The position numbers were made by a program, and so were the translations under genes. From Actinomyces sp. S6-Spd3 (GTDB lineage: Bacteria > Actinomycetota > Actinomycetes > Actinomycetales > Actinomycetaceae), in NCBI RefSeq assembly GCF_000758755.1, contig NZ_JRMV01000196.1, positions 62,001 to 126,000 on the forward strand: a stretch of DNA of 64,000 bases, read 5' to 3'. Under the pieces are notes generated by a model that was not told where the DNA came from, made no database searches, and saw only the letters and a program-made list of their open reading frames with translations. Below, one piece after another: positions 15,790 through 23,650 of this stretch. Every line of letters begins with the position of its first letter. The first letter of the stretch is position 1.

Positions 15790-16374
15790 TTAGGACAGAC
15801 GCGTAATGCGGTAGCGCCAGTCGACCGGGCCGGTCTCGATTGTCTCGACGCGGTAGTGCGATTCGCTTTCCTGCAGGTAGTTGAAGAGCGGAGCCGGCTG
15901 ATGCGGAGCAACGACAATCAGCGATGCACCAAGCGGCAGGTTATCCATCGCAGCAAAGAGCAGAGCATGGCGAACAACCTTAGGCAGGGAATGAATAACA
16001 AGTTCGTCCTCACGAACGGCGGGATCCTGCGATACAACGTGCGCTGTTCCCTGGCCGTGATCACCGCAACCGCAGCCCCCGTGAGCAGGTGCTTCAGCCT
16101 TCGGAGCTTCCTGAGCACCGTGTCCATGTCCGCCACAACCACAACCGCCGTGTGATTCACGGGCAGGTGCGGCCTCAGCCTTATGTCCGTGCCCACCGCA
16201 GCCACAGCCTCCGTGCGACTCGGGTGCAGTTGCTGCAGGAGCAGCCTGTTCCTTCTTTCCGTGGCCGCCACAACCACAACCGCAACCGCCCTCAGAGGGG
16301 GTGGTCGACACATCGACCAGCTTGAATTGCTGTCCAGTTCCCGGCGCTGCTGCCTCGGGCAAAGTCTCTGCCAT
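15790..16374 (-). CDS. DUF2249-type protein with four Cys/Gly/His metal-binding-like repeats
   Basis: 194 residues in two parts. Residues 29-107 hold four spaced repeats of the type HGGCGCGGHGH (29-39, 54-64, 75-85, 98-107), joined by Ala/Glu/Pro-rich linkers of 12-15 residues. Together they carry nine Cys and many His, suggesting several metal sites. Residues 120-194 (ELVIHSLPKVVRHALLFAAMDNLPLGASLIVVAPH) fit DUF2249, a TusA-like fold found with haem and nitrogen or sulfur metabolism genes. Cytoplasmic by absence of a signal peptide. A metal-buffering or metal-transfer role is inferred; no partner gene is adjacent. Confidence 0.75.
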   Translation of the reverse strand: MAETLPEAAAPGTGQQFKLVDVSTTPSEGGCGCGCGGHGKKEQAAPAATAPESHGGCGCGGHGHKAEAAPARESHGGCGCGGHGHGAQEAPKAEAPAHGGCGCGDHGQGTAHVVSQDPAVREDELVIHSLPKVVRHALLFAAMDNLPLGASLIVVAPHQPAPLFNYLQESESHYRVETIETGPVDWRYRITRLS

Positions 16375-16488
16375 TTTGTCCTCTTCCTTGGAATAAAGCT
16401 GTTACCAGCGGGTATTCACAGGAACGCCCGCACGCAAACCTTTATTTCAGTTTAAATCCTTGCTAAATAGAGCGCTGAGCGATCCCAC

Positions 16489-16953
16489 TCACTCGGAACG
16501 GAGTGCGAACTCCACCTCAACCTCGACCGAGGCATTCAGCGGCAAGGCCGCAACACCCACAGCCGAACGCGCATGCTGAGAGCCAAAAACCTCACCCAGT
16601 AGTTCAGACGCGCCATTGACCACAGCAGCCTGCCCATAGAAATTCGGCAAGGACGCAACAAAGGCAGTCACCTTAACTACCGAGGCCAGACGATCCACAC
16701 CGCCCGCAACTGCAGCCGCAGCCGCCATCGCGTTCAACGCGCAAATCCGCGCGGCCTCGTACGCATCTTCGGGATCCGCACCATCTTCACCGACCGCACC
16801 AATGCAGGCCAACTCGCCGTTTTCCAAGGGAAGCTGGCCGGAGGTGCGCACAACACCGCGATCCTCAATGGCTGGGACGTAGGCGGCAACAGGCTTGGCA
16901 ACCTCAGGCAGTTCAAGGCCGAGCTCAGCAAGTTTCTCCGAAGGCAGTGTCAT
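16489..16953 (-). CDS. RidA/YjgF-family protein
   Basis: 154 residues of the Rid superfamily, which hydrolyse reactive enamine/imine intermediates from PLP enzymes. Seen: GVVRTSGQLPLENGE near the N-terminus, AARICALNAMAAAAAVAGGVD, VVKVTAFVASLPNFYGQAAVVNGAS and the closing ARSAVGVAALPLNASVEVEVEFAL. The conserved Arg of the active site is present in HARSAVGV. It resembles the longer RidA-like subgroup rather than canonical RidA, so substrate range is uncertain. Single gene flanked by terminators. Confidence 0.88.
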   Translation of the reverse strand: MTLPSEKLAELGLELPEVAKPVAAYVPAIEDRGVVRTSGQLPLENGELACIGAVGEDGADPEDAYEAARICALNAMAAAAAVAGGVDRLASVVKVTAFVASLPNFYGQAAVVNGASELLGEVFGSQHARSAVGVAALPLNASVEVEVEFALRSE

Positions 16954-16977
16954 TTTTTCCTCACGATCGCATCAGAA

Positions 16978-17008
16978 CTGGGGGGCGTGGAATTTCCACA
17001 CCCCCCAG
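16978..17008 (-). terminator. Terminator of the VTC/DUF4956 unit
   Basis: A stem of CTGGGGGG and GTGGAA with its near-complement (CCCCCCAG, TTTCCAC), one C/A mismatch, 81 bp beyond the VTC gene stop. No clear U-run. Confidence 0.6.
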
Positions 17009-17088
17009 CCTAGTCCCGCGCAGCACCTCTGGGTCATCACGCACACTTCGCGGGACAGCTTGTGTGCGGGATCAATCCCGCGGTCGGC

Positions 17089-17892
17089 TCATGCGGCAAG
17101 CGCCTGCTGGACCGTCGGCCTCATCGTGAAGAAACGATCAATCACGCGAGTCCACCGGTTTGTCTGCAAGCCCGGTGTCAGCAGAGCCATCGCAGTCGCG
17201 TACTTCGAGATACGCGAGGGCCGAATCCTATTCGCCCACAGCAAGCGGTCCAGCTCAGACGGAGCCGCGCCAGACTTGGTCTCAATAATCGCAATGTGGG
17301 GAGCCTGAAGCTCACGTCCCCACGAGTCCCAGTTCAGATCGGTGTCAATCGTCGCTCGTCCCTGGCCATCGGCCATAAGAAGCGTCGAACGCGTGTAGGT
17401 TCCAGAGAGCACGGGGAGCAGGGAATCAACCCGACCAACGCCGTCAAAGCACTGAGCGGCCTCGAGCCTTTCGGCCACCCAAAGCCGGCCCTCGCGGCTC
17501 AGTTCCATCCGCGCTGCCTGAGCGAAGTCGTAGGCCATGCGCTTCTTGACGGTGTGCCCGCGCGGGCCTCGAGTCTTGACCTCAAGGAAGGCCAACTCCG
17601 AATCGAGGTAGGAGCGCGTGCGGACCTTGTAGCGGCGGCGGCGCTTGTGCGCGGTGTCCATGAAGGAGTGCAGCTCGGGAGTATCGAAGTAGCACGAGGC
17701 ATATCGCTGCTCAATCTTCCCCCCGATTTCAAGGATCTGCGTTGCGGGGTTCATGAGCGCGAGCAACTCATCCAAGCAATCCGTGGGCACGACGTACTTG
17801 CGGTCGACTCGCGTGAGCATCGCGGCGCGTGCGTTCATGTCATCAAGGCTGATTCGTTCAAGGTTCGTCAGGTTGTGTAGTTCGTGCGTCAT
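17089..17892 (-). CDS. VTC-domain polyphosphate polymerase-like protein
   Basis: 267 residues of the VTC tunnel-fold family, which in yeast Vtc4 makes polyphosphate from ATP. Basic and acidic landmarks fit: TRVDRKYVVP, RYASCYFDTPELHSF, HKRRRRYKVRTRSY, LAFLEVKTRGPRGHTVKKR, YTRSTLLM, RATIDTDLNW, IAIIETKSG and RISKYATAMALL. The ATG at 17892 is preferred because GGAGGA lies just upstream; a GTG at 17913 has no such site. DUF4956 lies upstream with a 54-bp gap, the standard bacterial neighbour. Role in envelope-linked polyphosphate is inferred from family context. Confidence 0.85.
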   Translation of the reverse strand: MTHELHNLTNLERISLDDMNARAAMLTRVDRKYVVPTDCLDELLALMNPATQILEIGGKIEQRYASCYFDTPELHSFMDTAHKRRRRYKVRTRSYLDSELAFLEVKTRGPRGHTVKKRMAYDFAQAARMELSREGRLWVAERLEAAQCFDGVGRVDSLLPVLSGTYTRSTLLMADGQGRATIDTDLNWDSWGRELQAPHIAIIETKSGAAPSELDRLLWANRIRPSRISKYATAMALLTPGLQTNRWTRVIDRFFTMRPTVQQALAA

Positions 17893-17946
17893 GGTGTCCT
17901 CCAGTTCTTTCACGAGGCCGAGGCCGGGGTGGTCTTTCGCGCAGGC

Positions 17947-18507
17947 TCAGCGCCTGGCCGAGACCCGGTAGCGAACGTCAACCAAGGTGAGATCGTTGAC
18001 CATATCGAGTTTGATGACCTTGACTCCGGTCACCTTGACACCCATGCGGGCTTCAAGTGCTTGGCGAAGTTCCTTCTCGTCTGCGATTGCGCGGTCGAAT
18101 TGGACTTGCTGCGAGCCGGAGCGTCCTAGGATCAAGGTCGAGTCACCGATGGCGAGGGTAGCTAGGACCAGAGAGACCATTGCATAGGAATAGATCGCGG
18201 TGCTCATGCCAAGGAGCAGGCCAATGGCAAGGGAAGCAAAGTAGTAGGCGATTTCGCGCTGGCTGATTTCGTCGGAGCGAAGTCGGATGATCGACAGAAC
18301 ACCGAAGAGGCCAAGGCCTAGGCCTGCGGAGATCGTTGAGTTTGCCATGACGCTTGCGACTGCAAGGACGCCGATGTTCACAACAAAGAATGCGACGACG
18401 AGATCGGCGCGTCGGTGGCGGGGGTAGTAGAGGGCTCCAACCAGGATCAACATTGCGAAGAGGTCAATGATGATCGGCAGAACCATCGCTGTGGTGAGTG
18501 CGCTCAT
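17947..18507 (-). CDS. DUF4956 membrane protein
   Basis: 186 residues with four hydrophobic segments in the first ~125 residues (MVLPIIIDLFAMLILVGAL, LVVAFFVVNIGVLAVASV, GLGLGLFGVLSIIRLRSDEIS, ASLAIGLLLGMSTA plus a further one). A soluble C-terminal alpha/beta domain follows, ending VNDLTLVDVRYRV. The LFGVLSIIRLRSDEISQREIAYYF signature is typical of DUF4956. It leads the operon with the VTC gene; the family is repeatedly found beside VTC polymerases and is presumed to work with them at the membrane. It has the shared 32-bp element 39 bp upstream. Confidence 0.85.
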   Translation of the reverse strand: MSALTTAMVLPIIIDLFAMLILVGALYYPRHRRADLVVAFFVVNIGVLAVASVMANSTISAGLGLGLFGVLSIIRLRSDEISQREIAYYFASLAIGLLLGMSTAIYSYAMVSLVLATLAIGDSTLILGRSGSQQVQFDRAIADEKELRQALEARMGVKVTGVKVIKLDMVNDLTLVDVRYRVSARR

Positions 18508-18545
18508 TTGATGCTCCTCAAGGTTGTTTCGTGCGTGACGGAACT

Positions 18546-18577
18546 ATTGAGCCAGCGGAGTCTATGAATGAGCTATG
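18546..18577 (-). promoter_or_regulatory. Shared upstream element, site A (DUF4956-VTC operon)
   Basis: ATTGAGCCAG, 5 variable bases, then TCTATGAATGAGCTATG (plus-strand text). Site B upstream of the beta-helix gene matches at about 28 of 32 positions with the same spacing, orientation and distance to its gene. It could be a common promoter or operator. Confidence 0.6.
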
Positions 18578-18698
18578 TGCGGGACTTGACCCAGCCATGC
18601 ACTTTGGGGGCGCCTTGGTCATACTCGAGGCTAGGACACCCGGACGAAGCGCCCTGAGACATCCACAGATCGAAAAGATCGTTTCTTGCGTACACGTA

Positions 18699-18779
18699 CC
18701 CGGACAAAGTGCGTCATTGCTCGACCGATTCCGGCCATATACGGACACGAGCCTCTCGTTCAGACGCACTTTGTCCGCG
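18699..18779 (+). repeat. 81-bp inverted-repeat element, copy 2
   Basis: Left arm CCCGGACAAAGTGCGTC at 18699-18715; right arm begins GACGCACTTTGTCCG at 18763. 15 bp of the arms pair perfectly; the outermost 2 bp do not. Spacer 47 nt, starting ATTGCTCGA and ending GTTCA. It lies in the gap between DUF4956 and the beta-helix gene. Confidence 0.9.
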
Positions 18780-18834
18780 GGGTGGGGTGGATCCGCGGGG
18801 TGGGCACACGGGGTGGGTCCACGGGAGTGGCCCA
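18777..18834 (+). repeat. G-rich degenerate tandem repeat beside IR copy 2
   Basis: Four units of about 13-18 bp around GGGGTGGG followed by ATCC, CACAC, TCCAC or CCCAC start at the right arm of the inverted repeat. A short tandem array also lies to the right of IR copy 3. Confidence 0.55.
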
Positions 18835-18864
18835 CAAGACGGAAAAACCCGCAGACAAACGAGC

Positions 18865-18900
18865 AGTGGGGGGATGCGACGGAAGTCGCATCCCCCCACT
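18865..18900 (-). terminator. Terminator of the beta-helix carbohydrate-binding gene
   Basis: A perfect 16-bp stem (AGTGGGGGGATGCGAC / GTCGCATCCCCCCACT) with a GGAA loop, 8 bp after the gene's stop. Confidence 0.85.
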
Positions 18901-18907
18901 CTTTCAC

Positions 18908-20752
18908 TCAGCGGCCGCCCTGACGGTTTCCGCCTTGTCCACCAGGAGCCCCTCCCTGACCACCGGGCGCTCCTCCACCGGGACCGCCCTGACTGCCGGT
19001 CGATTGACCCGCAGTGACAGAGGTCGAATTGGAATCCACACTCACCGTGTAGCTCTGGCCATTCGACACATCCGCAGAGGAGAAGACCACATTCTGGAAG
19101 GTCTTTGCTGCCTTGATGTTGGCCAAAACCTTTCCACTGAAATCCTTAATGGTCACGGTCGAGTTCGCGTTACCGGAAGCTGAAGCCTGCAGCCATCCCT
19201 GTGAAGAGTTGGTCGAAGGCGATTCAGCCATTCCGGAAGAACCGATGGCAAGAAGCGTTCCACCGCTGACCAAGAATTCACCGTTGGCATCGAGGGCACC
19301 GTTTCCACCGTCAGTCGGTCCGTAGACGATCGTGTTACCGCCGGAGATCTCCACCGAGCCATTGGAGTCGATTCCGTCACCGCCGGCGTTCACCGTGATG
19401 GTGCCGCCCGAGATCAGGATCTTTTCACCGGTGTCCTGCATGGAGCCACCGCCGCCAGGCCCGTTGTTGGTCGTGGTCGTCTTGGTCGCGGTCTTCGCCG
19501 CTTCAACTGCCGCAACGGTGGTCGAACCGGAGCCGTTGATACCATCATCACTGGAGGTCAGATTGACCTCACCATTGGAGATGGTGATCAAGCCGCCCTC
19601 AAGGGCTTCATTGGACTGTTCAACCGTAACCTTCGCGCCGTCAAGAACGGCCGCACCCTCAGCGTGAATACCATCGTCAGCGGTTGATGCAACGATCGTT
19701 CCCGAGGTCAGCCGGATTGCACCATCGGAGTGCAAACCATCGTCACCGGAGTCAATCGTGACCTCGCCACCGTCTTCAATCAGGAAGACACCGGCCTTAA
19801 TTCCCTTAGTGGAATTGTTGGAGTCCTTTCCAGACGAGGCACCGCCACCGGCAATGATCGTCGTATCTCCGCCGCTGATGATGACGTCAGTTTCACCCTG
19901 GATACCATCACCCACCGAGGTGATTTCGATGGTGCCACCGGTGATATTGACGTAGCCCTTAGTGGTATCGCTATCTTGGTCAGACTTCAGGCCGTCCCCT
20001 CCTGAAGTGAGCTTGATAGTTCCGCCGGCAACGGTCAGCGAGTCCTTGCCACGTAGCGCATCATCCTTCGAGGTGACCGTGATGTTACCCGACAGAATGT
20101 AGAGGTCGTCCTTGCTGGTAATGCCGTCGTTGTAGTTGGCATTGACCGTCAGTGAACCGCTACCCGTAATGGTGAGATCTGCATCGGAATAAATCGCCGC
20201 GTTGTCCTCAGCATTCGTATCCGAGGGAGTGCCGTCAGTGACGGTGTTTGAACCATTCAATGACAGAACAACATCATCTGCAGAGACCACATTGATGGCG
20301 CTACCCGAAGAGTTCGTGATTGTCGCACCGTCAAGGATCAAGACGACCTGGGCATCCGTCCCAGCCTCAACCTTGACCTGTCCATTGAGCGTTCCAGAGA
20401 GCTTGTAAACGCCAGCCTGGGTGATCGTCACCGCGGAGCCATCGACCTTGACTCCGGATGCTGAGGTACTCGCGCTACTTCCATTCAAAGAAATGGTCTG
20501 AGCCGAAGAAGCATCCCACGCGCTGTCCTCAACGTAGGAGGCTTTCGCGTTCGCAGCCAAGGCCTCGGCAGCGGTCGGAGGAGCAATGACAGTCCCGGAT
20601 TCCGCGGAAACCGATGAGCTTGAGGCGGCCTTCGCACTGACGGCCGACGAGGCCGATGCGGTGCCGGAAGTCGAGGAGCAGGCGCTCAGTGCGAGCGCGC
20701 CGACCGCGGCTACGGCTGATAACCGTACGAGAGTCGATGCTGGCGTTTTCAT
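18908..20752 (-). CDS. Secreted beta-helix carbohydrate-binding lipoprotein (DUF4353/Cthe_2159-like)
   Basis: 614 residues. Signal peptide ending in the lipobox LSAC with Cys25. A Ser/Ala-rich linker is followed by a long run (about 75-540) of parallel beta-helix turns such as TISGGDTTII, GDGLHSDGAIRLTSG, ADDGIHAEGAAVLDGAKV and GGDGIDSNGSVEISGGN. The GDG(I/L) turns recall Cthe_2159 proteins, whose founding member binds acidic plant polysaccharides and calcium. The tail is Gly/Gln/Pro-rich (GGPGGGAPGGQGG), perhaps wall-spanning. Together with VTC and DUF4956 it forms a recurrent trio; the shared 32-bp upstream element supports joint control. The actual ligand is unknown. Confidence 0.8.
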   Translation of the reverse strand: MKTPASTLVRLSAVAAVGALALSACSSTSGTASASSAVSAKAASSSSVSAESGTVIAPPTAAEALAANAKASYVEDSAWDASSAQTISLNGSSASTSASGVKVDGSAVTITQAGVYKLSGTLNGQVKVEAGTDAQVVLILDGATITNSSGSAINVVSADDVVLSLNGSNTVTDGTPSDTNAEDNAAIYSDADLTITGSGSLTVNANYNDGITSKDDLYILSGNITVTSKDDALRGKDSLTVAGGTIKLTSGGDGLKSDQDSDTTKGYVNITGGTIEITSVGDGIQGETDVIISGGDTTIIAGGGASSGKDSNNSTKGIKAGVFLIEDGGEVTIDSGDDGLHSDGAIRLTSGTIVASTADDGIHAEGAAVLDGAKVTVEQSNEALEGGLITISNGEVNLTSSDDGINGSGSTTVAAVEAAKTATKTTTTNNGPGGGGSMQDTGEKILISGGTITVNAGGDGIDSNGSVEISGGNTIVYGPTDGGNGALDANGEFLVSGGTLLAIGSSGMAESPSTNSSQGWLQASASGNANSTVTIKDFSGKVLANIKAAKTFQNVVFSSADVSNGQSYTVSVDSNSTSVTAGQSTGSQGGPGGGAPGGQGGAPGGQGGNRQGGR

Positions 20753-20783
20753 GTGAGGTCCTTTCGTGGATCGTGATGATCCA

Positions 20784-20815
20784 ATTGAGCCAGTCGACTC
20801 TATGAATGAGCTGTG
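20784..20815 (-). promoter_or_regulatory. Shared upstream element, site B (beta-helix gene)
   Basis: ATTGAGCCAG, 5 variable bases, TCTATGAATGAGCTGTG, beginning 32 bp upstream of the start codon. Counterpart of site A at 18546-18577. Confidence 0.6.
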
Positions 20816-20853
20816 CCTAGCTCAGGCCTCACATAAGAAAGAAAATTACGCCT

Positions 20854-22014
20854 TTACAGTGCCGAAGAATCAATGAAAGAAGGTTGATTTTCCAGGAAAT
20901 CCTCGAGGATTCGATTGAGCTGGTCGTACTCGATGAGGAAGCCGTCATGGCCGTGAGGAGAAGACAGGCACGCGTATTGCGCACCGGGAATTCCCTCGGC
21001 GACCTTGAGTCCTTCCTTCGCGAAGAACAACCGGTCCGAGTCCACCGAAATCACCAGGGTTCGCGCGGTGATCTGTCGCAGCGCCTCGGTGATCCCCCCG
21101 CGATCACGACCGATGTCGTAGCTCAGCATCGTGCGGCACAAGGAGACGTAGGAACCCGCATCGAAACGACGCACGAGCTTTGCCCCGTGGTAGTCCAAGT
21201 AGGACTGGACAGCCAGACGCCCGCCGCTCAACACGTCCTCGCGGTCCTGGGGGGCGCGGCCGAAGCGCGCGTCCAGTTCTTCGGGGGAGCGATAGGTGGC
21301 GTGAGCGATTTGTCGCGCGAGGTTCAGTCCCGCGTGGGGACCCTCTTCCTGGTCGTAGTAGTCTCCGCCTCGCCAGTTGGGATCCAATTCAATGGCGCGG
21401 ATTTGCGTGTGCGCCCAAGCCGCGCGTTCCGCGTTCGTGCATGCCGCCGAGGCGACAACAACCAAGCGCTCGCAGCGCAGCGGGAAGCTCACTCCCCACT
21501 CGAGCGCGCGATGTCCACCCAGGGAAGCGCCGATGACCGTGTTCCACGTGGGGATCCCGAGGTAATCCGCCAGCCGCGCCTCGGCCTGAACCTGGTCGCG
21601 CGTTGAGATGACGGGGAAACGCGAACCCCACGGCTGCCCGTCAGGCGCTGCCGAGGCCGGGCCCGTGCTTCCCTGACAACCACCAAGAACGTTGGGAACG
21701 ACAAGGAAGTAGCGCTCGGGGTCCAGGGGCTTGCCCGGTCCGACGGCCTCTTCCCACCAGCCCGCGGTGAGCTGGCCGGGAGCCGCCGGCCCCGAGATGT
21801 GGGCGTCACCCGTGAGTGCGTGCAGCACGAGGATCGCATTCGATCGGTCCTCGTTGGGCGTGCCCAAAGTCTCGTAGGCCAGCGTCACTTCCGGCAGGAA
21901 TGAACCATTTTCGAGGCGGAGGGGCCCCAAGTGCGCAAACTTACGGAATGCGACGGGGTCATTAGGCGTCCACGCACCGCTGACGGGGATCGGTCCAAGT
22001 TCACGTCGGCTCAT
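20854..22014 (-). CDS. metX: Homoserine O-acetyltransferase
   Basis: Acetylates homoserine with acetyl-CoA, the first committed step of methionine synthesis by direct sulfhydrylation. 386 residues of the alpha/beta-hydrolase fold: LAYETLGTPNEDRSNAILVLHALTGD, the nucleophile elbow VIGASLGGHRALEW with its Ser, the Asp in VISVDSDRLF and the His in SSPHGHDGFLIE. The GCQGSTGP segment is the MetX hallmark. The ATG at 22014 follows AAGGAAG. metY lies 43 bp upstream in the same operon. Confidence 0.95.
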   Translation of the reverse strand: MSRRELGPIPVSGAWTPNDPVAFRKFAHLGPLRLENGSFLPEVTLAYETLGTPNEDRSNAILVLHALTGDAHISGPAAPGQLTAGWWEEAVGPGKPLDPERYFLVVPNVLGGCQGSTGPASAAPDGQPWGSRFPVISTRDQVQAEARLADYLGIPTWNTVIGASLGGHRALEWGVSFPLRCERLVVVASAACTNAERAAWAHTQIRAIELDPNWRGGDYYDQEEGPHAGLNLARQIAHATYRSPEELDARFGRAPQDREDVLSGGRLAVQSYLDYHGAKLVRRFDAGSYVSLCRTMLSYDIGRDRGGITEALRQITARTLVISVDSDRLFFAKEGLKVAEGIPGAQYACLSSPHGHDGFLIEYDQLNRILEDFLENQPSFIDSSAL

Positions 22015-22057
22015 GGTTTCTTCCTTACTCACCTCGAGATTGCGCGGGCTGGCAGTG

Positions 22058-23404
22058 TCAGGCCAGGTGGGCGACGGCCTCGAATCCTTGGACAAGGTCG
22101 GCAATGATGTCGTTGACGTTCTCAATGCCAATGGACAGGCGGACGGTTCCGGGTTCAATTCCCGCGGCGCGCAGCTGGGACTCGCTGAGCTGGGAGTGCG
22201 TGGTGGATGCGGGGTGAATGACTAGGGATTTCGCGTCACCGATATTGGCGACGGTCGGGAGAAGTTTGAGCGAGGTTGCAAATGAGGTTCCTGCTTCGAG
22301 TCCGCCTTTGATGACGAAGGAGAGCAGGCCGCCGGCGCCGCGAGGGTTGTACTTCTGGTGGAGCTCGTAATAGGGCGAGGACTCGAGGCCCGCGTAGTTC
22401 ACGGACTCGACCTGCGGGTGCGATTCGAGGAACTTCGCAACTTTCAGCGCGTTGTCAACGTGGCGCTCAACGCGTAGCGACAGGGTCTGGATCCCCTGCT
22501 CGATGAGGAAGGAGTTGAAGGGCGAGGGGGCACAGCCGACATCTCGCAGGCCAATTGCACGTGCGCGAATGATGTAGGAGAGGTTTGCTCCGAGTTTTTC
22601 GGCGCCCAGGTCATGTCCGAAAACGAGGCCCGCATAGGAGGATTCGGGTTCGTTGAAACCGGGGAAACGCTCGGGGTCCTTCGTGTAGTCGAAGTTACCG
22701 GCATCGACGATCACGCCCGAGATCGCGGTGCCATGGCCGCCCAAGTACTTGGTTGCTGAGTGGATGACGATATCGGCACCCCACTCGATGGGCCTGGTCA
22801 GGTAGGGGGTCGCGACAGTGTTGTCGACGATCAGCGGAACACCGACAGAGTGTGCGGCCTGTGCAATCTTCTCGATATCGAAGATATCGCCCTTGGGGTT
22901 GGGGATGGTTTCACCGTAGAAGGCAACGGTGTTTTCGTCGGCCAGAGACAACCATTCGTCCACATCGTAGGGATCGCTCACGAAGCGGGCATCGATTCCG
23001 AGGCGACGCAGGGTGTTGTTGAGCAGCGAGGTTGAACCGCCGTAGAGGGAAGGCGAAGCAACAATGTTGTTCCCCGCGGATGCCAGGTTGAGAACCGCAA
23101 GAGTAATTGCGGACTGGCCTGAGGATGTCAGGAGCGCGCCGACGCCGCCTTCGAGGGCAGCGATTCGGGCCTCGACGTAGTCATTGGTCGGGTTGCCCAG
23201 GCGAGTGTAGATGGGGCCAAGCTCTTGCAGGGCGAAGCGGGCTGCGGCTCGTTCCGCGGAGTCAAAGGCGAATGAGGTTGTTTGAAGAATCGGGATGGAA
23301 GTTGCACCGGTTTGGGGATCGCGGTCCCAGCCCGCATGAATTTGCTTGGTTTCAAATGCCCAAGAGTTCTGGTATTCAGTGTCTGTTGCTTCAGTTGCGG
23401 CCAT
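22058..23404 (-). CDS. metY: O-acetylhomoserine aminocarboxypropyltransferase (sulfhydrylase)
   Basis: PLP enzyme of 448 residues that makes homocysteine from O-acetylhomoserine and sulfide. Cys/Met-metabolism PLP signatures: the opening WAFETKQIHAGWDRDPQTGATSIPI, RLGNPTNDYVEARIAALEGG, LIVDNTVATPYLTRPIEWGADIVIHSATKYLGGHG with the Schiff-base Lys, and the C-terminal HPASTTHSQL. The lengthened FNEPESSYAGLVF insert marks MetY rather than MetB. Upstream gene of metYX, preceded by a structured leader. Confidence 0.95.
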   Translation of the reverse strand: MAATEATDTEYQNSWAFETKQIHAGWDRDPQTGATSIPILQTTSFAFDSAERAAARFALQELGPIYTRLGNPTNDYVEARIAALEGGVGALLTSSGQSAITLAVLNLASAGNNIVASPSLYGGSTSLLNNTLRRLGIDARFVSDPYDVDEWLSLADENTVAFYGETIPNPKGDIFDIEKIAQAAHSVGVPLIVDNTVATPYLTRPIEWGADIVIHSATKYLGGHGTAISGVIVDAGNFDYTKDPERFPGFNEPESSYAGLVFGHDLGAEKLGANLSYIIRARAIGLRDVGCAPSPFNSFLIEQGIQTLSLRVERHVDNALKVAKFLESHPQVESVNYAGLESSPYYELHQKYNPRGAGGLLSFVIKGGLEAGTSFATSLKLLPTVANIGDAKSLVIHPASTTHSQLSESQLRAAGIEPGTVRLSIGIENVNDIIADLVQGFEAVAHLA

Positions 23405-23553
23405 TGTTGTCTCTCCTTGTGTTCACGTTTTTGATTCTTGTGACGTGAGGAGAGGCGATGGCTGAGGGGGTCGAGCCGCTGCGCTCACGATTCGGCGATT
23501 GCGGCAGTTTCCAACGCAAAGACGTACGACCCGGGCGAGTAATCTCTAGCCAT
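23405..23553 (-). promoter_or_regulatory. Structured metYX leader with a 22-codon upstream ORF
   Basis: On the minus strand a short frame begins ATGGCTAGAG at 23553 and stops at 23485. Around and after the stop an imperfect long hairpin can form: GTGAG...CTCAC outer pairing and GCGGCT with AGCC-AT-CGC inner pairing (about 23455-23490). No SAM-I core motif is visible. It could be an attenuator; the uORF has no obvious Met or Cys run and no strong ribosome site. Confidence 0.35.
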
Positions 23554-23620
23554 CAGTAGGTCTGGTCAAAAGCTGACGCGTGGGTCAGCTACGCATTCGT
23601 TGGAACATAGCCTCATGCTA

Positions 23621-23638
23621 TGGCCCAGGCGTGGGCCA
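23621..23638 (-). terminator. Hairpin after xylB
   Basis: A perfect 7-bp stem (TGGCCCA / TGGGCCA) with a GGCG loop, 12 bp beyond the xylB stop. No U-run, so moderate support. Confidence 0.4.
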
Positions 23639-23650
23639 CGCGCGGCGTGT

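Noticed and set aside
23405-23650. SAM riboswitch upstream of metY
   Set aside because: The conserved SAM-I core and a recognisable SAM-II or SAM-IV pattern could not be found; only generic pairing is seen.
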